Shown: positions 40,201 through 51,430, counted from the first letter of the stretch. The stretch: 64,000 bases of DNA from Aphrophora alni (GCA_963513935.1 OY740777.1:15611092-15675091), one strand, 5' to 3'. Made by a program: numbers and translations. Notes: generated by a model from the sequence alone, not told the origin.

Positions 40201-43131
40201 CAGAAAAATCTAACTTAACAGAATTTCAGCGAGTTGGTGTATTTTTTAACTAAATGAGTCACGCTGCTCCCCGTGTTCGTTTAAATGTATCACTTTGCTA
40301 AGTACAACCCCTAAACAAGTTGCAATGTGGTACAGCCAAGTTTAACTTCGATCATATTTACAATATAGAGGTTATGAATAACGTTCAAAAAACTAACCGT
40401 ACCTAACCTAAAAACGCCTTAACCTGACCTAACCAAAGCTACGTAGGTCATGACGTCATGACGAACAATGTTGCATGCGTTATAGATCAAAATGCATCTT
40501 CAACATTATCACATAACTTGACCTAACCTAACCTAAAGTATGTACCTATAAACAGTTACTATTTACAAATTTTAAACAATTATTTCTAATTAAACAACTT
40601 GTACTACGAATAATAAAAACGTGCTTAGAAACATAATTTCACTTGAACCTAACGAATTTCTAGAAAATGGAAAGTTTTTTAATTTTTTACTTTCTTAAAT
40701 ATTCGTAGTGAGATATTCATTTGCGTCCTTAACGTAAACGTTCTTTAAAGGTATATCAAGTTTTTAAGGACTACAAGCATGTAACATTTAAATTTTTTTG
40801 CTAATTACGTCAGAATTGAATTATGTTTTACTTGGGATTTTGTACACAGATTTGGTTCATTAATCTTAATATTTCATTAAAATTTGAACGAAATTTGTAG
40901 AGCCGATTTTGAGGAATTACATCTTTCATAACATTGTCATGGCCGTAGATTGTGAGAGTTAAGTTTTGTTTGGATCCTTAGAGGCAAAATTAAACTAAAA
41001 TTTTATCAAAATCGTTATAACAGATTTTCAGAAAATCGTATTTTTTGTTTTTTTTTTTTTTGCAGCAACCAATTACTTTGAAAATATTGAGCTTGATTTT
41101 TATTTGATATAATTTACAGAATAAAACAAACACAAATTGTCACAAATAGTACGTTTATTTATTCAAACACGTTTCAACGATAAAGTCGCCATCTTCAGTG
41201 ATGAACGATGTATAATAACTAAACTATAACAGTTATAGTACAGTTATTAAATTTCGTGCATTAATGAAAATGGCGACTATGTCGTTGAAACGAGATTAAA
41301 TAAAAACATACTATCTGTGAAAATTTGTGTTCAATATTTATTCTACTAAATTTACAAATACTTTGAGTTATCGAAAAAAAATAAGTTCAGTTATATGATA
41401 AAAATATGCTCACACCATTTTATTACGATTGTGGGCCAATTATGGGCTGTAAAGACGACATACTGACTGACGGACATAATTTCTAAAACATTTGTTTTTC
41501 AGGGGACTTTAAGACCAAATATATTCCCAAGAGACTTTAATTTTTTTTACGTTTCACAAACTTTATCTCTAGTATGTGAAAAAATTAAAAAAGAAGTCTA
41601 CACCACACCACTACAATGTATAATATCATTTTGCTATTTCTTTACCAACAAAGTTATACAGCTTTTTAACTATAACAGACAATAGTATGTCATCAACAAA
41701 CATTTCCAAAGCGCTCAAAGGCAACTCAATATAACCTACAAACTGTTATTAAATGTTGAGATTGACTTATGAGAAAAATTATACAGTATAACAAACACAC
41801 ATAACACAATTCTCATAAAAAATACGCCTAAGTATCAGGCGCGTTTCAACTATAACTCAAACTATAACTCTGTTAGTTATACCGTGGTTTGATTGGTGTA
41901 GCTCGTGTATCACTGAAGAGGACGAAATTGTCGTTGAAACGCGTCTGATAATTAGGCGTATTTTTTATGAGAATTGTGTTCTGTGTGTTTGTTATACTCT
42001 ACAAACTGTTTACAACTTACACTAAGCAACGTACCTAATTTCTTGGTGCCTCCAAGCTTCTCAACGAACTCGCAACTCGGATTGAGGCCTAAAGCCCTCA
42101 ATATATTGCCCATATAAAACGCATCGAAGGCTCCTGTGCCAGTGGCCTCAAAAATTAAAAATACATCTCCAGCTTCTGTAAATATTACAATAGATTTAGA
42201 ATTTACATCACCTTATTTACAGACACAAATTTTAATCTATACAATCCGTTCTAAACACCAGAATAGGGCGTAGTGGTTTGTGAACCCATCGCTCAGTAAT
42301 CAACCGGGAGTCTCCTCTAACATGCACTACTTCCGACTTTATGTATTCTATCAACTCTTAACTTAAAATCCACCTACTACGTCTTCATCCCTTCTATTTT
42401 CTTCTGTTTTCAGCTCAACCCTACATTCCAGCTAATGGACAAAATGATTCGCATACAGAGCTTAGTCACCTCTCAAAGTATTTAACCTTAGTCGACTAAG
42501 TGAAACTCTCGCCGATAAACATATCCAGTCATACATAAACGTAAGTTACTTGTTTCTATTAAAATTTGCTTCAATCATAAAACAAATTTTGAATATTTTT
42601 AAGCAATACAAGGTTGGAAATAATGAGACGATTATTCAATTCCACAAAACAGCTTTAATTGCTACATATGTTTCGCCGTTAAGCCTAACGAAATGCCTAA
42701 CGGCGTAACAATTAAAGCTGTTTTGTGGAATTGAATAATCGTCTCATTATTTCCATTATCATGGAATTCCATTATGTACCGACTGTTGTAACAATAAATT
42801 AAAATACAAAGTTGTTGTTTTCTTCCAAAGACTTGAATTGTTTCAGTCTGTAATAGAAAAATTGTTAATTGTTAATTTATTTTAAAAATTTTAACACAAT
42901 GAACGCACAACTTAAAAAATGCTGTATCTTCTTAATAATTTGTGAATGAAGATTTAAATTCGTTATTTTGAGTACATCAGTTGTCTAAGTGTGTTTAATA
43001 TTCTTTGACAAGAAATAAAATTTTAAAGACCATTCCAACGAGAAGAAAGGTTTTAAAAAAATCTGTATTTTTTATAATCTTATTAAAAACCTATTTTAAA
43101 ACAACTTTTTTGTACCATTTTTATTTTATTT

Positions 43132-43189
<58 letters not shown>

Positions 43190-46100
43190 GTATATACCAA
43201 AGCTTAAAGCATTTTACTTTTTGAAATAACTACTTTTTATTTCAACATTGAAAAATAAGACTGTAATTCGTATTCATCAAAACATAACAAATAAATTTCT
43301 CTTAAAATAATTGTTCCGTCGACATTTTTTTATTAGAAGACATAACAATATATAGGATGTTTCAAAAATCGTTCCAAAACTCCAGGAGCTTTTCCTCACA
43401 CATTAAAAACAATGAAAAAGGTTATATAAACACATTTCCTAAAATGCTCAGTTATTTATCTAGCATTTATTTATTTTTTTTATTCATATCTTTTTAACAG
43501 TAAATGATATGGACTTGAAATTTTGCATGCTGCTTAATGTTATAAAGATCCGATATGACCAATTTTATTCCAAATGGCTTCTATTATAATTTCGTTAACG
43601 TCAAATATCTAAAACACTATCATTATTACAAAAAAAATATTTCGCTTTTATAACGTCAAACAAAATGTGCGTTTTTTTTTATTTTTATTTTTTAGCTTTA
43701 ACTATAATTGAGTTATCGAGAAAAACATATAATAGTAATTCAATCTTGATAATTATCTACAACGCTATTTTTGAATTGTGCAAATGTTTACCTCTAAATA
43801 TTCCTCTATCTTTAGGGAAAAATGAGTTAACCACACACCCAATAATAATAATATATAATATCTTATATCTATTGTCTCTTGTCTTGTAACATTAATCATT
43901 TTTGAGATATTCAACGTTAAAAAGTTAAAATAGCCGCGATTTTTAGATGATTAAAGGAAATCGGTTGATTATTTTTGCGTTATTGGGTTTTTATAACACT
44001 GAGTAGAATACAACTTACAACATTTTCAGTTAAAAATATATGATTTTATTTGTTAAAAGCACAAAAAGACGGTTAGATAAAAAATTGAGCATTGTAATAC
44101 AAATGTTTATACAATTTTTTTTATTGGTTTTGATGTGAGAAATAAACGCATGAAGTTTTGGAACGTTTTATTTCTTTCTTTTTTTTGTAGAGAAAAAGAT
44201 ACCAATATTCGATTTCATGAATGTAAAAGGGATATTTTTAAAAAATACAGAAGTTCCATTTATCCCCTAAGTTTTTAGAGATTTATTTTGTTTTGCATTT
44301 TCTGATTAATTTAACTAGAAAACCAATACTTTTTTAAGATTGAATTATAAAACAGGTTTATTATATTACTTAATTAGTTTGTGTTTAAAAATCTTTTTTT
44401 CAGGTATAAAATATTACTTTATTTGTTTACATTTAAAAATCTTGTTCAGGTATAAAATATTACTTTATTTGTTTACTTTTAAAAATCTTGTTCAGGTATA
44501 AAATATTACTTTATTTGTTTACTTTTAAAAATCTTGTTCAGGTATAAAATATTACTTATTTGTTTACTTTTAAAAATCTTGTTCAGGTATAAAATATTAC
44601 TTTATTTGTTTACTTTTAAAAATCTTGTTCAGGTATAATATATTACTTTGTTTGTTTACTTTTAAAAATCTTGTTCAGGTATAAAATATTACTTTATTTG
44701 TTTACTTTTAAAAATCTTGTTCAGTATAAAATATTACTTTATTTGTTTACTTTTAAAAATCTTGTTCAGGTATAAAATATTACTTTATTGTTTAAGTTTA
44801 AAAATCTTGTTCAGGTATAAAATATTACTTTATTTGTTTACTTTTAAAAATCTTTTTTCAGGTATAAAATATTACTTTATTTGTTTAAGTTTAAAAATCT
44901 AGTTCAGGTATAAAATATTACTTTATTTGTTTACTTTTAAAAATCTTGTTCAGGTATAAAATATTACTTTATTTGTTTACTTTTAAAAATCTTGTTCAGG
45001 TATAAAATATTACTTTATTTGTTTACTTTTAAAAATCTTGTTCAGGTATAAAATATTACTTTATTTGTTTACTTTTAAAAATCTTGTTCAGGTATAAAAT
45101 ATTACTTTATTTGTTTACTTTTAAAAATCTTTTTTTAGGTATAAAATATTACTTTATTTGTTTAAGTTTAAAAATCTAGTTCAGGTATAAAATATTACTT
45201 TATTTGTTTACTTTTAAAAATCTTGTTCAGGTATAAAATATTACTTTATTTGTTTACTTTTAAAAATCTTGTTCAGTATAAAATATTACTTTATTTGTTT
45301 ATGTTTAAAAATCTTGATCAAGTATAATATATAACATTATTTATTTATGTTTAAAAATTCTGATTTCTTATGAGTTCCATTTCACTCTGACCAAAAGTGT
45401 CCCAGGTTAATTACCCATTATTTCATCAAATATTAAGTATTAAAAAGAAAATATAAAAATGTTCTGTATTTTTTAAACTCAAAATGTATCACATTTTAAT
45501 TGTACCTTATTATTTATATTATAAACCTTTTTAAAGTTTCAATAAACTATTTTATTAATACCTAAAACAGTTGAGTTATTTATTTATTGAACTTACTTTC
45601 AACGTCCTTCTTACTGAGATCAGCCTAAAACAAACGTAAGAGAAAATTTACAAACACGTTTTATATTAGGAAATATTAAATTTTTTAAATAGTAGATTAA
45701 GACCATGTACTCTTTCAAGCATAATCATTTTCTTGCTGCAAAGCTTATATCACAACATTTAAACCACACGCTTAACATCATGCAATTTATCTTAGCTACT
45801 TGTTAATGATTTTCAAAGCATTTAAACGTCTTTTCAGAAAATGTATTGTTCATGTTTTAACTTTTTTAATTTCTAAGCTCAACATTTTCTGTAAAACAAA
45901 ATTAAAATTCATTCAGTTTATTTTTTTTAAATTCAACTTGACGAAATATGCATTCTTTTACGTCTTAATTTATTCTAGAGAAAATATGTTGTGATGAAGA
46001 AAAGAAATATATTTTAATAGTTCAAAGTATAGATTTGTTTTAGTAATTCTTCTAACTTCAAAAGATGTCGTAGAATGATCCATGGTACAGAAATCGATTT

Positions 46101-48280
46101 CATTAATTTTTTTTCAGTAAATACCGTGTCGCAAGTAAATTTTCTAAATTATTTTATTTCATTTTTATTTATATTCATCAATATTTTTCAATACAAATTG
46201 CATATTAAAATTAAAATTCCACCGGTGAAATTGTTATATTCAAAGAAACAAAATATATTTTCTTTTACTTCATTATTTATTCTATAGAAAGTATGTTGTC
46301 ATTACACTACATATCAAAATCAAAATTCATTCCGTGTTATGTTTTAGATTTACCGAAAGGAAATTTGTATTTTTTAACTTCTTTATTTGTTCTAGAGACA
46401 ATATTTGTGATAAAAAACAAATACATTATAATTGTTTTAAGTAAAGATTTAAATAATCCTTCTAAATTGAAAAAAATATCCGTTACACATATGCGTCGTA
46501 CGGAATAGTGAATTTTTTTTTTTTTTTTTTTTTTTGTTCAACAATATTTTTCAATACAAACTACATATTAAAATTAAAATTCAACCGGTGTAATATTTAT
46601 ATTCAAATAAACCAAATATATTTTCTTTTACTTCATTATTTATACTATAGAAAGTATGTTGACATTAAAGAAATCTATTTCAATAATTGCAAGGAAATAT
46701 CTGTTTATAGTCTCTCTAAATCTAATAAAATGGCTTGTACAATTGTTTGTAGTTTGTAGGAAAATTCTAAAATACATTTCGCTAAAATGACAACAAAAAA
46801 ATATATTATTAATTTTATTATTACATATAGAGAATTTTTTATTTATAATCCCATAAAAAACAATTAACAAAATCAAAGACAAAAAATTTACATCAAATAA
46901 ATAAAATAAACAATAGAGATATATCCCTTTAGCCAAAATCTGTTTTGGGATATGTATCGGTTAAATAAAACAAAACATTTTTTAGAAATAGAAAATTTTA
47001 ACAGCCTCTTTAAAAATAACACATCATTTGAAATAAAAATAATTTATCCATAAATATACAATCTTCCTGGATAACTCCCCCTACCCTCTAGTAAAATTTA
47101 CAAAAACCAAAATTCGGAACAATTTCCTGAATAGACTTACTTATAAACCAAAATAATCAAAGAATTAAAAATTACATTGATATTAAAAGCGATAATTCCA
47201 ATACTTAAATTTTTAAGCCTATAATTTTACAAATTTCGGATATAAGAGAAGAACAGAAAATGTATTTTATTCTAGCCCAACAAAATGCGTTTTAAAATAT
47301 ATTTAAGAGGTTTTGTTATCAAAAGCTGGGTTTTATAAGGCTTATAAACACTCTTAGCTTGTCTAACTCTTGCAAGTGTCTTCACTGCAGAGAGTTTTAA
47401 ACTGTAATGATTAATTTAACTATAAAGCACTCAATAACAATACACACCAAAATTCTAATAAGAAATAAATTGCAGCCGATTTCCAAGAAATGTCTCTTTA
47501 CTATTTATATATAAGACACAAAAAACCTTTACTTCTTTTGTTTTGTCGTTTGTAAATTTTTTAAAATTATTATTTGACACATTTGTTTGAAAACGTATTC
47601 ACATATCACCAAAAATAAATCGAACTCGCTTAAAAAATACATCCATATTTCCTTTTCTCATTTTAACTTGTAAGTTCCGAAACACTATTTTTTTAAAGAA
47701 ATTGGGAACAGTATTTCATAAGCATAAGAGCTAATTTTAAGAGTCAAAATTTACGATATTTAATTTTAATATTTCTTTTTTATATATGTATTCTTTCTTT
47801 TTTAAATAGAGTCTAGTGCCATAAACTCTAAAATCGGTTTTGGCAGGTTTTTTCCCAAAATTTTAAGATATTAAAAAAAAAAATTAAAAATAATACCAAA
47901 ATAAGTCCATACACCAAATTGAATCTTAGTCTATCCATCCGTTTCGGTAGTAGCAGAGACAAACAGAAACAACATTCTAAAACACTTACCGAGCCTTAAA
48001 GGGGTTATCTCCACAAAATCTTAATATCGATTGTTTTTCAGCATTACTGCCATAATTTAGGCCTGTCCATTATTCAATTTTTTGAATTTAAATGTAATTA
48101 AAGTTATTATTTCAACGCTTATTTATTTGTGATATATGATATATATTTGTGTTGTTACATAAAATATTTTAACTTAAATAACTTCAATATTTACATTTAA
48201 TATTATATTATTTCCATCAAAATTGTTTCCTAGATTTCCAACATATCAAAAGAAGAGACTTAATCACTATTACTTACCAT
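37232..48280 (-). CDS. Mlc1: Myosin alkali (essential) light chain, six exons
   Basis: Complete spliced gene on the minus strand. CDS = complement of join(37232..37287, 39377..39463, 39960..40127, 42035..42175, 45597..45624, 48278..48280): 483 nt, 160 residues plus stop. Every intron is GT..AG; the first is phase 0 and the other four phase 1. The protein is calmodulin-like. Residues about 12-60 form the first, degenerate EF-hand pair, ending LGGTKK. Residues about 61-90 carry the insect Mlc1 signature FDEFLPIYS then [12 protein letters not shown]. Residues about 88-120 form the third EF-hand and about 120-150 the fourth, with an acidic [11 protein letters not shown] loop. It ends [18 protein letters not shown]. 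In the family this chain wraps the myosin heavy-chain lever arm in muscle thick filaments. Fly Mlc1 is about 155 residues and is alternatively spliced at its C-terminus; only one 3' end is visible here. Product naming is secure; the symbol follows the fly gene. Confidence 0.95.
37628..38017. mobile_element. Inverted-repeat element (MITE-like) in Mlc1 intron 5
   Basis: About 90-bp terminal inverted repeats. The left arm includes TTATTTCTCACC and CGGATTACTGGTTTCGG; the right arm ends GGTGAGAAATAA and TAATTAATTACCC. Each arm contains a hammerhead-like core near its inner end (37691-37717 minus, 37924-37951 plus). No transposase. The interior has a weak 75-codon frame that is unlikely to be a gene. 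Confidence 0.8.
37924..37951 (+). ncRNA. Hammerhead-like hairpin core
   Basis: CTGATGA, T, GGTGG, AATGAA, CCACC, GAAA. The opposite arm of the same element has GGTGG/CCGCC, with the T-A pair of this stem replaced by a T-G wobble pair. Confidence 0.45.
39001..39390 (-). repeat. 13 x 30-bp array derived from the Mlc1 exon 5 donor
   Basis: Thirteen exactly 30-bp units. The unit nearest the exon (39361-39390) is the exon 5/intron 5 junction itself: 14 nt of exon ending ATGTCC plus 16 nt of intron. The other twelve each hold a 5' splice-site-like core on the minus strand: GTGAGTA in ten, GTAAGTA in 39001-39030, GCAAGTA in 39031-39060. The 10-residue periodic frame over it is a by-product. Confidence 0.95.
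39377..39463 (-). CDS. Mlc1: Mlc1 coding exon 5 (87 nt)
   Basis: Acceptor ..GGTTTTCCCAG, donor ATGTCC|GTGAGTATAG. Encodes [20 protein letters not shown] then DDGNIPYV, the fourth EF-hand. Its last 14 nt and the first 16 intron nt form the end unit of the 30-bp tandem array at 39001-39390. Reading through the donor gives only REYS before a TGA. Confidence 0.95.
39464..39959 (-). other. Mlc1: Mlc1 intron 4
   Basis: 496 bp, AT-rich, no repeat or exon recognised. Confidence 0.7.
39960..40127 (-). CDS. Mlc1: Mlc1 coding exon 4 (168 nt)
   Basis: Acceptor ..TTCATTTCAG, donor CTAG|GTAAATTG. Encodes residues about 58-114, with [22 protein letters not shown] and [12 protein letters not shown]. These are the linker and third EF-hand and the best-conserved part of the protein. 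The open frame runs beyond both splice sites but the conserved sequence stops at them. Confidence 0.97.
40820..41060 (+). repeat. GATTTTGTACAC repeat in Mlc1 intron 3
   Basis: Shares GGGATTTTGTACACAG, AATTTGAACGAAAT and CATGGCCG spacing with 57060-57260, and the GATTTTGAG block with 54590-54740 (minus-like context). AT-rich, no coding capacity. Confidence 0.5.
41149..41312. mobile_element. Inverted-repeat hairpin element in Mlc1 intron 3
   Basis: Arms of about 50 bp: TAGTCGCC..CGTTTCAACG on the left against AATGGCGACTATGTCGTTG on the right. Both carry the CTGANGA..GAAA motif, complete on the left (41172-41198, minus) and decayed on the right (41263-41290, plus). Confidence 0.7.
41785..41998. 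mobile_element. Small inverted-repeat element in Mlc1 intron 3
   Basis: Terminal arms of about 66 bp, nearly identical, start AGTATAACAAACACACA and run to GCGTTTCAAC. The right end is about 36 bp from the intron-3 donor (42034). The inner part includes a hammerhead-like core at 41913-41939. High arm identity suggests recent insertion. Confidence 0.8.
42035..42175 (-). CDS. Mlc1: Mlc1 coding exon 3 (141 nt)
   Basis: Acceptor ..AATATTTACAG, donor GTACGTTG. Encodes residues about 11-58, including [23 protein letters not shown] and EKLGGTKK. This is the first EF-hand lobe. The calcium loop lacks a full set of acidic ligands, as is usual in essential light chains. Confidence 0.95.
42616..42754. 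repeat. Perfect long hairpin in Mlc1 intron 2
   Basis: A 46-bp arm starting GGAAATAATGAGACGATT is repeated in exact inverted form ending at 42754. An inner, less perfect stem (GCCGTTA..TAACGGC) surrounds a short loop. Total 139 bp; transcription through the intron would give a very stable RNA hairpin. Confidence 0.85.
43135..43196 (+). repeat. (TA)n microsatellite in Mlc1 intron 2
   Basis: About 60 bp of TA with a single ACG interruption near 43188. The Tyr-Ile repeat frame over it is spurious. Confidence 0.95.
43351..44172. mobile_element. ACAGGGTGTTTC-type inverted-repeat element, intron 2
   Basis: Arms of about 110 bp: left starts ATAGGATGTTTCAAAAATCG and right ends GAACGTTTTATTTC. The same family is seen at 49945, 55404, 18758 and 23223. 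The interior is AT-rich without coding capacity. It contains phrases shared with 20,230-20,560. Confidence 0.7.
44352..45362 (+). repeat. 46-bp minisatellite, about 22 copies, in Mlc1 intron 2
   Basis: Unit CAGGTATAAAATATTACT then TTATTTGTTTAC and TTTTAAAAATCTTGTT. Copies differ by single bases and 1-4 bp length changes; the outermost are the most diverged. Each unit holds TATAAAATA and, on the plus strand, CAG|GTAT. Confidence 0.95.
45597..45624 (-). CDS. Mlc1: Mlc1 coding exon 2 (28 nt)
   Basis: Acceptor ..TTTGTTTTAG, 28 coding nt giving ADLSKKDVE plus the first base of a Lys codon, donor GTAAGTTC. This microexon encodes the N-terminal extension ahead of the first EF-hand. Phases match exons 1 and 3 exactly. 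Confidence 0.9.
45625..48277 (-). other. Mlc1: Mlc1 intron 1
   Basis: 2,653 bp, AT-rich, with a long T run at 46,510-46,535 and weakly repeated blocks (TTTACTTCATTATTTAT near 46,262 and 46,628). A regulatory role is possible, as first introns of muscle genes often hold enhancers, but no specific site was identified. Confidence 0.6.
48278..48280 (-). CDS. Mlc1: Mlc1 coding exon 1 (start codon only)
   Basis: The first coding exon contributes only ATG, directly followed by the donor GTAAGTAATAG (phase 0). It was chosen because exon 2 opens in frame ([15 protein letters not shown]), with no methionine before residue 1, and because a TATA element lies about 40-50 bp upstream. The 5' UTR is about 20-25 nt. 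Confidence 0.85.
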
Positions 48281-48294
48281 GTTGTTCCGTGTAT

Positions 48295-48335
48295 TGTTGG
48301 ACTATCACTTCAGAAACACCTCTATTTGTATACTG
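48295..48335 (-). promoter_or_regulatory. Mlc1: Mlc1 core promoter (TATA box)
   Basis: On the minus strand TATACAAATAGA occupies 48332-48321. A start site about 25-30 bp downstream would fall near 48,300, leaving a 5' UTR of about 20-25 nt before the ATG at 48280. A TATA-driven promoter fits an abundant muscle protein. The start site itself is inferred from spacing. Confidence 0.55.
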
Positions 48336-48689
48336 ACCAAGATCTGTATATTGGCTGATTGGTGCTCTTTGCTTGGCAAACTTTGAAAAAACTCAAAGCC
48401 AATATGTGTCAAGGCGTTAGATCTACTTTCTGCATTTAAACTACAGTAAGCCTTTGGAATTTGGCACCAAAGGCATGTCCTAATACGATTGCTTTCACAA
48501 TTGTCCTTTGTAAATACGATGAATTTATTTCTTAGTCCCTTTACGTATGTATTTCGTTTTGTCTGTTTTAAAATTGTTTATAACTATAATTTGTGTTCTA
48601 CTTTTTTGTAGAAAGTTTTCAGCTAAATCAAAGAATTTAAAAAATGGTAAACAAGCATTTATGTCTAAATTCTACTTTTCAAAGAAAAA

Positions 48690-49080
48690 CAAGTTGATAG
48701 CCCCAATAAGATACTTACCCTGTCCTATTGTACTAGCAAATTGTCTGAATATAATGCTCAAAAAGTGGTTACTTATACCTTGTAGGATAGATTAAATTGT
48801 ATTGGCAGATCAAACGATGATATGATATGTTTGTTTAAAACCGTTGTTACACAGGTTTCCCGAACTAAATTGTCTATATCACAACTTCCTTGATGTCTAC
48901 TAGACTATAATGAGACTTGTAGATGTGTACAAATCTCCATTCGCTTCGCTTTGCAAAACCTCTAAGCTGTACATAAAGGAGTTTCCATTCGCTACACTCG
49001 TGTCGGTGACTCGGAACTGCTGGGTATTGTATAAATAATAAAATTTAAAGACTAGTTTAATTCAAGTCGTACAAAGGTTT
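48690..49080 (+). repeat. CTCGCTACGCTCG repeat, copy 3
   Basis: Landmarks: TACTTACCCTGTCC, TTAAATTGTATTGGCAGATC, CATTCGCTACACTCGTGTCG. Sits just upstream of the Mlc1 promoter, on the other strand. Confidence 0.7.
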
Positions 49081-49282
49081 CATGAGTCTCGATTTTTTTA
49101 TTATAGAATAGAATATATATTTATTGCAACAATGGTCCTATATTATAATATCATAATTAAAAAACTATATATAAATGATAGAAAATTGACGTAAACACAA
49201 CCCCAAAGGTCATAGACCCAATTTTAAAGGCGCTAATATGTACACAATAATGTAATTTTCTAATCTTAAAGAAATATATATT

Positions 49283-49710
49283 GATAGAAACACATAATAT
49301 CAAAACACTGATACTTATTTTTATAGAAACACATAATATGCAAACCTGATACATAAATTTATAGAAACACATACTATGTAAATACTTATGCATATATTTA
49401 TAGAAAACATAATATGTAAACACTTATACATATATTTATGGAAACACATAATATGTAAACACTTATACATATATTTATAGAAACACATAATATGTAAACA
49501 CTGATACATACATTTATAGAAACACATAATATCAAAACCCTGATATATACATTTATAGACACACATAATATGTAAATACTGATACATACATTTATAGAAA
49601 CACATAATAAGTAAATACTGATACATACATTTATAGAAACACATAATATAAAAACACTGATAAATACATTTATAGAAACACATAATATGTAAACACTACA
49701 TATAGTGACC
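49283..49710 (+). repeat. 39-bp minisatellite, about 11 copies
   Basis: Unit TATAGAAACACATAATATGT followed by AAACACTGATACATACATT. As 39 is divisible by 3, overlapping minus-strand frames show a false 13-residue protein repeat (MCFYKCMYQCLHI). It abuts arm A of the inverted duplication. Confidence 0.92.
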
Positions 49711-49732
49711 AATATAACAGTCTATCTTTAAT

Positions 49733-51080
49733 CGAATTTTCCTCTTAGGTACTGGGGAAAAAGAAACGAACTCGCAATGCTGTAATGAAGTTCCACGTGA
49801 AAACGTCACTTAAAATCAATAATTATATAACCTAATAAAACGAAAATAAAATTAAAAATACTTAAGTAATCCTTAGAAAAGCCAATATTTACTTATTTAT
49901 TTGTGTAAAACAAAATAAAATAAAATATAAATGGAAAATATTAAACAGAGTGTTTCTGTAATGCGCGGAGAAAATTTAAGGGGTGGTTATATGGGTCAGA
50001 AATAGGAAAAAAGTTCCTATAAACATATGTCCGGAAATGCTTCTTTTACCAGTTACTAAACAAATTATATCTATAGAACGGCTTAACAGATTGAGTTGAA
50101 ATTCTGCACGGAAGACTTAATTTGAAGAAAGAAAAAAGTTCCTATTAAATCTGTTTCAAAATGTTTAACGTTTAAATATTTCAAATAAAAAGAACTCATG
50201 TAAGGTTATTGTCATATTAATTGTTTAAATGGCCGCCATTTTGAAACAGACTATTGGAACAAGTTGATTACTTTTTCAAACTAGGTCTTTAAACTGTTAG
50301 TTTACTCCAAAATTTCAAATCAATCTGTTAAGCGGTTCTACTATTTAGTAATAATAAAATGGAGGATAGCTGTTTAAAACAAGCGATTCAGGATATATTT
50401 TTACAAAATTTTTTTCTTAATTTTGACCCATGTAATCACTCCTTATATTGTCTCTCGCATTACAGAAACACCCTGTATATTTCAGTTTATTTCAATCATT
50501 ACCAAAAGTGTAAAGTAACAGTTATTTGTTCTTTTGTATTTTTTGAATAATAAAGGCTTTATACAAATATTTACTTATTAAAATTATATTAATTTTAATT
50601 GTTAACCTTTGTCCCATTTAGAAGAATTTTTAATTGCTCAAATACAGTTTTTGATTATTGTTGATAATACAGATTAAAATAATTAAAACTATTATTAAAT
50701 GTTCAGTTATTACAGATTAATAAATAAGTACTTGAGAAAAATAATGATGATTGTGTCAGTATTTACCATTTGCCTAAACATTTTATATAAAAAGTGTTCC
50801 AGGAAGAAATCGTCGGTTCATAGGTGTATTCTTAAAGCAAAATAATGAACATGTTTATGTAGACATAGTTCCGGAATTCTTCATTATCCATGTTATATAT
50901 GTGTTTAAAAATAACTTTAAAAATTATAAATATTTCAAGTCGAAATTTTGTGTTTTTATTTTTTATGATACGTTTTATTAGAATAGGAAGAATACAATAT
51001 GTATGTAAAAAATTGTCAAAATACGGCCGTTTGAAATTTTGAATATTTAGCGTCTCAAAAAATGTAAACGTACGCCATTT
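49733..51080 (+). repeat. Inverted duplication, arm A
   Basis: Runs from TTCCTCTTAGGTACTGGGG to the end of the block containing GTGTTCCAGGA. The whole arm aligns in reverse complement with 54830-56158, including flanks on both sides of the nested element, at perhaps three-quarters identity by eye. It contains no gene. Confidence 0.75.
49945..50477. mobile_element. ACAGGGTGTTTC-type inverted-repeat element, copy in arm A
   Basis: Left end ACAGAGTGTTTCTGTAATGC, right end GCATTACAGAAACACCCTGT. 533 bp, no coding capacity. It is part of the inverted duplication and pairs with 55404-55940. Confidence 0.8.
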
Positions 51081-51314
51081 TAAAAATATGACTTTTTTTC
51101 GATTTTGATACACTTTTAAATACTAGTTACATAATAAATGCATATAGCAAATTTTAATTTAATACGTTATCTCCTTCCAAATTAATTTTTTTTAATAGAA
51201 AAATGGCGGATTATCTGAAAACAAAACATATCCTGACCAATGTTCAAATAAACTTTTACAATTATTTAGGACCAAGGCATACTTTTGTTATACACCCACT
51301 GTAGTTATAGTTTC

Positions 51315-51430
51315 TTTATTGTAGCTCATGTATAACTGAGGATGACAACTTTGTCGTTGAAACTCGTTTGGTTAAGTAAACGTAATATTCTATTGTGAGA
51401 TCTTGTGTTCGAGTTTTATTCCATTTAATA
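51315..51430 (+). repeat. GTTGAAACTCG module
   Basis: Second copy of the 23.1-kb module with the same 3' part (GTGAGATCTTGTGTTCGAG). Core at 51336-51362 with one mismatch in the stem. Confidence 0.7.

Noticed and set aside
41913..41939. Calling this an active hammerhead ribozyme
   Set aside because: An extra base separates CTGAAGA from stem II and the pairing next to the cleavage site (stem I) is poor; kept only as hammerhead-like.
43005..43229. 74-codon frame with Tyr-Ile repeats
   Set aside because: Translation of the (TA)n tract.
44717..44902. 61-codon hydrophobic frame
   Set aside because: Lies inside the 46-bp minisatellite in an intron.
49321..49712. Two overlapping Cys-rich repeat proteins
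   Set aside because: By-products of the 39-bp minisatellite; two frames are open at once, with no start context or flanking gene structure.
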